From positions 20,786,482-20,850,481 of the forward strand of contig NC_030681.2 in the NCBI RefSeq assembly GCF_000004195.4: DNA of 64,000 nt, in the 5' to 3' direction. This stretch comes from Xenopus tropicalis. Lineage: Eukaryota; Chordata; Amphibia; Anura; Pipidae. Shown in pieces: positions 57,041 to 64,000 of this stretch. Made by a program: the position numbers and the translations under genes. The notes below the pieces were generated by a model. It was not told the origin of the DNA and did no database searches. It saw only the letters and a program-made list of their open reading frames with translations. The stretch's first letter is position 1; every line of letters starts with the position of its first letter.

Positions 57041-58601
57041 ATTACAGATAATGACATGCAAAGAATAAAAACAATGCAAAAAAATGATACATACTGCCGT
57101 TGAATATCCATGCTTTTTGAGTGTCGATGTCAGAGTTACATTACACTTTGGCACTTGGAAATTTTTGAATAATAGATGTTTTTGTAATTTACATCTCTAT
57201 ACCTTAAAGGTGGCGAGGTTACCAAACGAGCAATTATCATTTGCCCCCCCCCCAATAAAGGTAATACAGGCACCGTTACCTTTATTAACCCTAATATATC
57301 AGCTTTTCACGGAGACTGCTCCTGTATGTAAATCCGCATCATCTCATAAATTATATAGTACAAACTGAACTCTGATTTTATAATGATTTATTGATAACTC
57401 ATCAAATCCTGAAGATTTTAATCATCTACCAGATCCCTTATCCTCCTATGCACAACAGAACTGGTTCTCTGCCAGTGTATTTGGCCTCGCTAATCAATAG
57501 TTCATTAAAAAGAGATGCAGATTTGTTTGTTCAGCTACATTAACTCAAATTGGTACCGTTTACTGCTCCGATTATCTTCTGCCTACTGGGCAGGGGCTGG
57601 GATAATGGGAGAGACTAAATGAGAGTATAAACATTAGAAGGAAAAGGTAGGAAGAAATTGGGTCAACCTCGAGGTGAGAACATTCTGTCTGTAAATCATT
57701 GGGGTACTCTGTTATTATATGTAAAGCAATACTAACACTTCTAACTTTACTGTTTCTTTCATAGACAGACTGTGTCATTTTTGTATATAGTGATGAGGGG
57801 CTCCTCCCTTATTAAAGGATCATATGCAGAAGAGGACAAATGATGCAAAATGACTTTTTTTTTTTTTTAAAGTGGTGGAGCAGAATCATTGGAGAAACAA
57901 GGCCCCTAAAAGGATGGTGGGGGGAGTACAAAATTATGGATGGCAAGCAGCAGCCTTTCTGACTATTACTGAGTTACCCATCCCTACTGAGAACATGCGC
58001 CTCTGCCCTAGTGGTGCGATGTGTTCCTATAGGCCCAGTAGGTGCTATTGTAGTCCCTGTTCCCTATCTGTAGAGCGGAAGGAGCACATGGTTCTGTCTC
58101 TTAAAACACTTGTAAAGTGTATTTTTCTGGGGGTAAAATGTAAAGTGCTAAGTGGCAAGCACCAAAGGATAAAGATCAAAGATGCAGAGATGCCGGCGCA
58201 GCGCTTAGGTGGCTTTTCCATGGGTCAGTGCAGTTTTCTCCTGACAGGAGCACCGGCCCAAGGAAAAGCTTAGCCATTTATGTCACTGGGTGGTGCCTAA
58301 TGGTTTGGCAGAAAACTGCAGCGGCCCGGGGTGATGTATGAAAATGCAAGGGACCAGCTGAGGAGTTGCATGTAGCGATGTTCTACCCTTGAGAGCCACT
58401 GGAAAAGGTATCCCAAGTGTTTATGGCGCTACCACCTTCCCTTCACTAGCACAATGCTCAGAGGTCATCTTTTACTAGACGATGGAGGAGGAGTCTAAAT
58501 TAAATTAATATGATGTAGATAAGAACTCCATATTTTAAAGGACAAGGAAAGGTTATCAGATTATCAGAAAGCTCTATGTAAATACAGCCATAAACACAGT
58601 A

Positions 58602-58885
58602 AAGGTGGCCATACACGCCACAGTTACAATATTTCCCACGACCATTGGTCATAGGAAACAACATTCGTCCACTTTAGTAACATTAAGAGATGAATTGTCA
58701 AATATGCAGGTTAAAACAAAGAAATTATTTTCCCCTATCTGACAATTCAGCATTAACATTACGAGGTTGGGTCACCTTCAAAGGCACTCGATCGGTGAAA
58801 TAACCGATATCAGTTGCCTTGTCTCCTGTCATACATGCACCGATTTAATTTTATACGATAATATTGGTGCGTGTATGGCCACCTT
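58602..58885 (+). mobile_element. MITE with AAGGTGGCC termini, different interior
   Basis: Ends AAGGTGGCCATACACGCC and GTGCGTGTATGGCCACCTT. The interior differs from other copies (AATATTTCCCACGACCATTG, GGAAACAACATTCG), so this is a distinct subfamily sharing termini. Confidence 0.8.
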
Positions 58886-59220
58886 TATGCAGCTCTGAGT
58901 CCTCTGTCAGACAAAACACGGCATTTCTTTCTTCCTATTCTGTACACCTATTCTTCAGTATCAGACTTCCTTCTCTCAGCTCAATCCTCGAGGGCTCAGG
59001 CTTGAGCATGTTCAGCTTGGTCCTCTCTCCCTCTCCGCCTCCCATCTCCCTCCTCACCCCTCCCCTTTCTGCTATAATCTGAGCCAGACATACAGGCAGG
59101 AAGTGAAGTCAGACCAAGCTAAAATGGCAGCTGCTATTTTAAACAAGCACAAACCGCTTCTAGGGCCATTTACTTAAGTATGTTAAAGCATTCAATTCAA
59201 TTAGCAATGAGTGAAAATTT

Positions 59221-59345
59221 TAAGACCAAATGCAGAGTATCTCAGAATATCCCATCAGAATATAATGTCTACATCACACGTTAAATGGTAATATAACTTT
59301 AGGTGTGATGTAGACATCATAGTTTGATGGGATATTTTGAGACAC
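59221..59345. repeat. Imperfect hairpin
   Basis: AAGACCAAATGCAGAGTATC with AAAATATCCCATCAAACTAT-type matches: the left arm GAATATCCCATCAG and ATGTCTACATCACAC face GTGTGATGTAGACAT and TTGATGGGATATT, with about 30 bases between. Confidence 0.8.
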
Positions 59346-60229
59346 TTTGCAGTTGGTCTTTAAAAGGCAGAATCCCTCAATCCTGCAGTGGTTTGTTTCT
59401 GCCATGGGGAGGGGCAGTGAATAGTTTACACCTGGGTCTGTAACCCTGATCTTACACAACTGTATTTAATCTTAAATAGGCAAAAGGCACAAAATATCAG
59501 CAAATGCACATTACATTTTTCTCGTCACAATGCTTTTTCCTCCCCCTAAATTTACACTTTCCAACACTAATACGTTTCCTGCATCAATTTATGTCGGGAT
59601 TTTATAGGCACGTAACATCTATGGCTAAAGTGCTATTGTTTTAGGAGTGTGAGCAATAGGAACTTTAACAGACAATAGCTAAATAAGTTGGGGCATGCCG
59701 GTACGGAAATGCTGGGCTCTTTGTGGTGCGATATTAGTTTTATTTTCTGTCAGTCGTTCCTTTAAGCAGGGGTAAGTGTGGACTTGCAGTGCAGCATCAG
59801 AGCACAAGTTACATGGCTGAGGGAACCTGGGAACCAAGAATATGGCTAGCCCCATGTCAAATTTTAAAATTAAATATAAAAAAAGATCTGTTTGCTCTTT
59901 TGAAAAACTTTATTCTGTCTGGGAAGCAGTACAGCAGCCCTTTGACAAACTCAGGGCTACTTACCTGGGGAGTTTTAGTAAAGATTTACTTTCTATATAA
60001 AGTTCTTCTGCCCCACTTTCTACACAGAGTACTGAGCCAGCACACATTATTGGAGCCAGAGGTCCTTCATTGCCATGATAAATGGTTCATGTTTGCAGCA
60101 CTGCCATGACAAATGGTTCATGTATGCTTTGATGGGATAATAAATGGCTGAAATGTGCTGCACTGGCACGATAAATGGCAGAATCTCTTTTTTTCTATCT
60201 TGGATCATGTAGATTAGTACTGTCTAACC

Positions 60230-60632
60230 CAGGGGTGTCAAACTCAATCACATAAGGGGGCCGAAATCTAAAACACAGGCTAAGTCGCAGGCCAAATTTT
60301 TTATTAATATACTTAGTAAGATACTAAGGGGTATATTTATCACAATGTGTAAAAAGTGGAGTAAGACATTACCGGGGATGTTGCTCAAATCAGCCAATAG
60401 ATGCTTTGCTACTGTTGAAATCTGATTACTGATTGGATGCCTCGGGCAACATTACAGGTAATGCTTCACTGCACTTTTTACACACCATGATAAATATACC
60501 CCTTAGTCTTAGTTGCTATGTGAGGAAAATGGAAATTGATCAGGCTGGATGGTCAGACACACTCACCAAGGGCCACATAAAACATCCAGGTGGGCCGGAT
60601 TTGGCCCCCGGGCCTTGTGTTTGACATATATG
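60230..60632 (+). mobile_element. hAT element with 8-bp duplication GTCTAACC, carrying a nested MITE
   Basis: Duplication at 60222-60229 and 60633-60640. Left end CAGGGGTGTCAAACTCA, right end TTGTGTTTGACATATATG. The hairpin MITE at 60324-60506 is nested in it. Confidence 0.88.
60324..60506. mobile_element. Hairpin MITE (nested, best ends)
   Basis: Perfect inverted ends CTAAGGGGTATATTTATCA and TGATAAATATACCCCTTAG, which define the family termini. Confidence 0.88.
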
Positions 60633-61626
60633 GTCTAACCTGTGCTCTCCACACACAGAAACTCCACTTGAACGCAGCTTCAGAATCAGCCCCTAAGCTC
60701 TGATCACCATCTGGATGTGCCTACACCCAGAACCACTGTGTCAGCCCTGGGTGCAGGCACATGGATTGGATTGCAGATTCCGTGTGTCTGCCCCAAGGAA
60801 AGCACCAAAGCTCCGGTGCTGACACATGGAAAGACTATTCTGAGCGTAGGGGCTGATACTCAGCATGCGTTTGTCTACAGGCCAAGAATTAGCCCTGTGT
60901 GGCCATAGTTGGAAGGCTGTCAGGATTGTGTTGGGAGCAATTGGACAGCACTGGGAGGACCTCTGAAATGGATCCTCAAAATACTGAAAGTCCAATTTTG
61001 CAGCCGCCATTATTAGTGGTTATTTAGATGAATCTGGGGACAGTTAATTTAATGTTATTCATTGACTTCATTCGTTTATTAGGATTTTACCTTAATCAAA
61101 ATTCCATTTATTTTCATTCCTTCTTTTCATAACAAGCCAAGACATGATCATCACCTTACAGACTGAAGAGGTTATCGGCAGGCTCTTGCATATGGTGAGC
61201 TGCAGGGTTTGCAGAAATGTCAAATCCTGCCAGTGTCAAGCCATGGAAGGAGCACTCTGCTTTATTGGGAAGTCCACGGGCACCGGAGGGGACCAGGCAA
61301 AACAGGTGCTGCCCTTGTATTAATGCTGATGGACAGATGGTCAGCCTCAAGGCTCATACGGCGTGCTTGGGGGAATAGAACAGAGAATAGAAATGTTTTA
61401 TTATCAGGATTAAAACTCAGATTCAATTCTTAAACTGTAATTATGAAATAGATTCTAATATATGACTGATGTTCACCACTTAATACATTTTGATTCTTTA
61501 AACTTTAAAAGAAAGGGGAAAAAATTCAGTGTTGTAAATGTACCCAAAAGCCCTCTGTCAGGTAAGAAACCAACTAGATAGGATAGGGAATGGTGGCCTA
61601 TAACTTAATCCTAACTCCATGCAATA

Positions 61627-61710
61627 CAGGTATGGGATATATCAGGAATGCTTGGGACCTGAGGCTTTCCAGATGAGGGGTAGTTCCTTAATTTGGATCA
61701 CTATTAGGGT
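61627..61710 (+). mobile_element. Fragment of the CAGGTATGGGA element family
   Basis: ACAGGTATGGGATATATCAG, then TTTCCAGATGAGGGG and TAATTTGGATCACTAT, related to 44736-45722. The other end is missing. Confidence 0.6.
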
Positions 61711-62205
61711 TGTCACCTTTTTATTAAAACTATACTGGCAGGGCTGGGGCAGATTTACTAGTCATTACAAATTTACTAGACTGTACATTGCCAGTAAGTT
61801 TGTAACACCAAACAGGTGGCAATCCTAATGACAATACTATTGGATTAGTTTTCCACCATTACAATTTTATGCAGTAACTCAGAGCCTAGGAAGAGGTAGG
61901 CCCAGTAGGTGAGGATAGTGAGAGAATAGTTATAGTATATATATATATATATAGTGATAGCTTGCTATAGGGGTTAGAGTTAGGATAAGGGCAGCTTGAG
62001 AGCAGCCTGAGGCTCCAACAAGAAAATTAGAAGCATTAGTAATCCTGGGTGTAACCCAGCCGAGTAGGGACTTAAGTGTACAGACCTTGGTATAGTGGTG
62101 CATCCCACAAAGGTTCCACTTGGGGGGGGGGTCCTAGATTTTATTTCTAGCGCCCCTTCTATTCTAGCTCCTCCTCTTAGTGTTGGGATACTGCAAGGCA
62201 CTTCT

Positions 62206-62467
62206 CTGTCATTAATGGAGAAGGAAAGTTCCAATCACTGGGGGGTGCCAAATGTTAGCCCCCCCCCAGTGATTGTAATCACTTACCTGATACCCCAGGC
62301 CGGTGCTCCTGTAAGCAGAAAACTGCACCAGCCTGGGGTACATGCAACCAAGTGATCCTCTTCCTTCTGGTAACAGAAGCACCAGTATCAGGTAAGTGAA
62401 TGCAATAACTGAGGTGTGCCTAACATTCTGGTACCCCCCAGTGATCGAGACTTTTCCTTCTCCTTTA
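62206..62467 (+). mobile_element. TTAA-type MITE (GGAGAAGGAAAG/CCCCCAGTGAT)
   Basis: Left TTAATGGAGAAGGAAAGTTC, right ACTTTTCCTTCTCCTTTAA. Interior TTACCTGATACCCCAGGCCG occurs with an inverted partner. A partial relative is at about 21455-21590. Confidence 0.75.
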
Positions 62468-63150
62468 AAACAGTTACATTTTTTTTTTTTTTTTTTAAAT
62501 CTATATTTATGACTTGCAGATAAAAGCAGTAAATTCCATTCTTGTGTAAGCAGCAAGATGTGCAGCGAGTTTGATGGGTTCCAGCAGTGCGGCTAATAAA
62601 CAGATTATTGCACAAAGGATCCAGCCAGTAATAAATATGATGACGCTGCCAGTAATACATACAGCCTGAAGAATTGCTGACAAAGGAACAGGTTAAACAC
62701 TAGACATTTTTCTGCCTCCAGTGTTTTGTTGCTGGGAATACAGATGAAGCGGATGAATGTGTTTTTGATGTAACTTTTCAATAGCCGTCCTTGTAAGCTT
62801 CGTGCCGCACCGCAGAGTCGATATCACTTCTCTGCCCAATTATGGCCAAATCTGCAAGGTAAACACAGACCTGGGGGATACGGGAAAGACTTGGCACAGA
62901 ACAAAGGAAAGCGTGATTATCAAAACTCATGGAGCAAAGCTTTTTAGATGTATTAGATCAAATCCCAAGAAAGACCAAAATAGAATTTATTATTACTGTA
63001 CTTCCAGGGATACACGTATCATCTCTGAGTGACTTACATTTCTAAATGTGGGATTTTTCATTTCCAAAATTGTAATAATGCCTGGGATATTGCTTATTTA
63101 GGTTGGCAAATTAAACCTTTAGGACTTGGGGCTACACTACAGCACTCATA

Positions 63151-64000
63151 TTACATAGTAACATAGTAATTTTAGGGAAAAAAAATACAAGTTCTACCTT
63201 ACCTATATATAACCTGCCTAACTGCTAGTTGATCTAGAGCAGTGATCCCCAACCAGTGGCTCGTGAGCAACATGTTGCGCCCCAACCCCTTGGATGTTGC
63301 TCTCAGTGCCCCCAAACCAGGGAGTTATTTTTAAATTTCTGGCTTGGTGGCAAGTTTTGGTTGAATAAAAACAAGATTTCCTACCAAATAAAGCTGATAG
63401 TGTGCATAGAGGCCCCTAATAGCCAATCACAGCCCTTATTTGGCACCTCCATGAACTTTTATGGTGCTTGTGTTGCTCCCCAAGTCTTTTTACATTTAAC
63501 TGTGGCTCACGAGTAAGAAAGGTTGGGGACCCCTGCTCTAGAGGAAGGCAAAAAACCCAATTTGAAGCTCCTAGATGGAAATCTGACCAGTCCCTGGTAC
63601 TTAGAGCTATCTCCCATAACCCTGAATTCCCTTACTTGCTAAAAAGCCATCCAACCCCATCTTAAAGCTATATAATGTATCAGCCAGTACCACTGATTCA
63701 GGGAGAGAATTCCACAACTTCACAGCTCTTGTAGTGGGTGCTTTTGTGTCTGATGAAAGGACCTACTGGTAAATAAAGCATTAGAGAGATTATTAAACGG
63801 TACCCTTAAATTTTTATGCATAGTTATTATATTCCCCCCAAAGGGCCTCTTCTCCAGCATAAAGAAGCACGTCTTGTCCAGTTTTTCTTCATAACTGACA
63901 CTTTCCCAACCCTTTACCAGCTTAGTTACCCTTTGTTGCTCTCTTTGTATTATAATAATGTCCATTTTGAGCAACGGAGACCAAAACTGCTCTAAATATT
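63151..64000 (-). mobile_element. CR1/L2-like LINE 3' fragment, split by a hAT insertion
   Basis: Starts at 63151 with TTACATAGTAACATAGTAA (the tail on the - strand). Coding remnant at 63974-63720 with QQRVTKLVKGWESVSYEEKL, related to but clearly diverged from the young CR1 copies. Interrupted at 63240-63535. It runs off the window end. Confidence 0.8.
63240..63535 (-). mobile_element. hAT MITE inside the LINE fragment
   Basis: Ends CAGTGATCCCCAACC and GGTTGGGGACCCCTG. Flanks ATCTAGAG (63232-63239) and CTCTAGAG (63536-63543) form a near-perfect 8-bp duplication of nTCTAGAn type. Same family as 25650-25955, opposite orientation. Confidence 0.92.

Larger units (their letters stand above)
56293..64000. 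other. Region upstream of the Spinster-like gene
   Basis: Expected to hold the first exon(s) and promoter of the - strand Spinster-like gene, but neither is established. It contains MITEs at 56411-56727, 56748-57040, 58602-58885, 60230-60632 and 62206-62467, hairpins near 59221-59345, a CR1 fragment and a hAT element (63151-64000). I recognise nothing in 57400-58600, 58886-59220, 59350-60221 or 60910-61620. Confidence 0.6.

Noticed and set aside
50433..64000. KCNK12 or MSH6, the usual mammalian neighbours of MSH2
   Set aside because: No potassium-channel or MutS-like coding sequence seen downstream of MSH2; the only exons belong to the Spinster-like gene.

Overview
This is a vertebrate (frog, Xenopus-type) genomic window. 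It has long introns with GT-AG borders, AT-rich non-coding sequence, and many DNA-transposon MITEs (TTAA-flanked elements opening with TTAAAGG, hAT elements with 8-bp duplications, and elements with AAGGTGGCC termini). CR1-type LINE copies are also present. The dense MITE load suggests X. tropicalis, but the species is an inference.

The main gene is the 3' two thirds of the DNA mismatch-repair gene MSH2 on the + strand. Ten coding exons (8254 to 49480) match human exons 7-16. Nine have exactly the human coding length, and exon 15 is one codon shorter. Spliced together they encode 574 residues from human position 360 to the stop, which predicts a 933-residue protein if the upstream part has the human length. 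They carry part of the lever, the clamp, the whole ATPase domain (Walker A in exon 13, Walker B and H-loop in exon 14) and the C-terminal helices. A poly(A) signal lies at 49593. Exons 1-6 and the promoter lie upstream of the window.

A second gene faces MSH2 tail to tail on the - strand (56292 down to 52597). Its exons align in order with the Spinster (SPNS) major-facilitator transporter family, but it is strongly diverged. It has an in-frame TGA next to an otherwise conserved W..ALR motif, and the exons for the TM6/loop region and the TM11 region were not found. It is a decaying gene or an unusual reduced paralogue. Two weaker candidate upstream exons lie near 57.1 kb and 62.6 kb.

Layout: 1-8253, intron 6 with a 2-kb array of ~80-bp repeats. 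8254-8453, exon 7. 8454-22922, intron 7 with a second array of the same repeat, a CR1 LINE nested in a MITE, and a perfect 109-bp-arm palindrome. 22923-49620, exons 8-16 with introns holding hAT/MITE insertions, minisatellites and hairpin elements. 49621-52596, intergenic. 52597-56292, Spinster-like gene. 56293-64000, its upstream region with more MITEs and a CR1 fragment split by a hAT insertion.

A recurring theme is short inverted duplication inside or at the end of tandem arrays (9.3-9.6, 35.87 and 39.81 kb) and in near-perfect hairpins (13.4 and 19.1 kb). This resembles replication template switching. No CRISPR array, operon or bacterial-type system is present.
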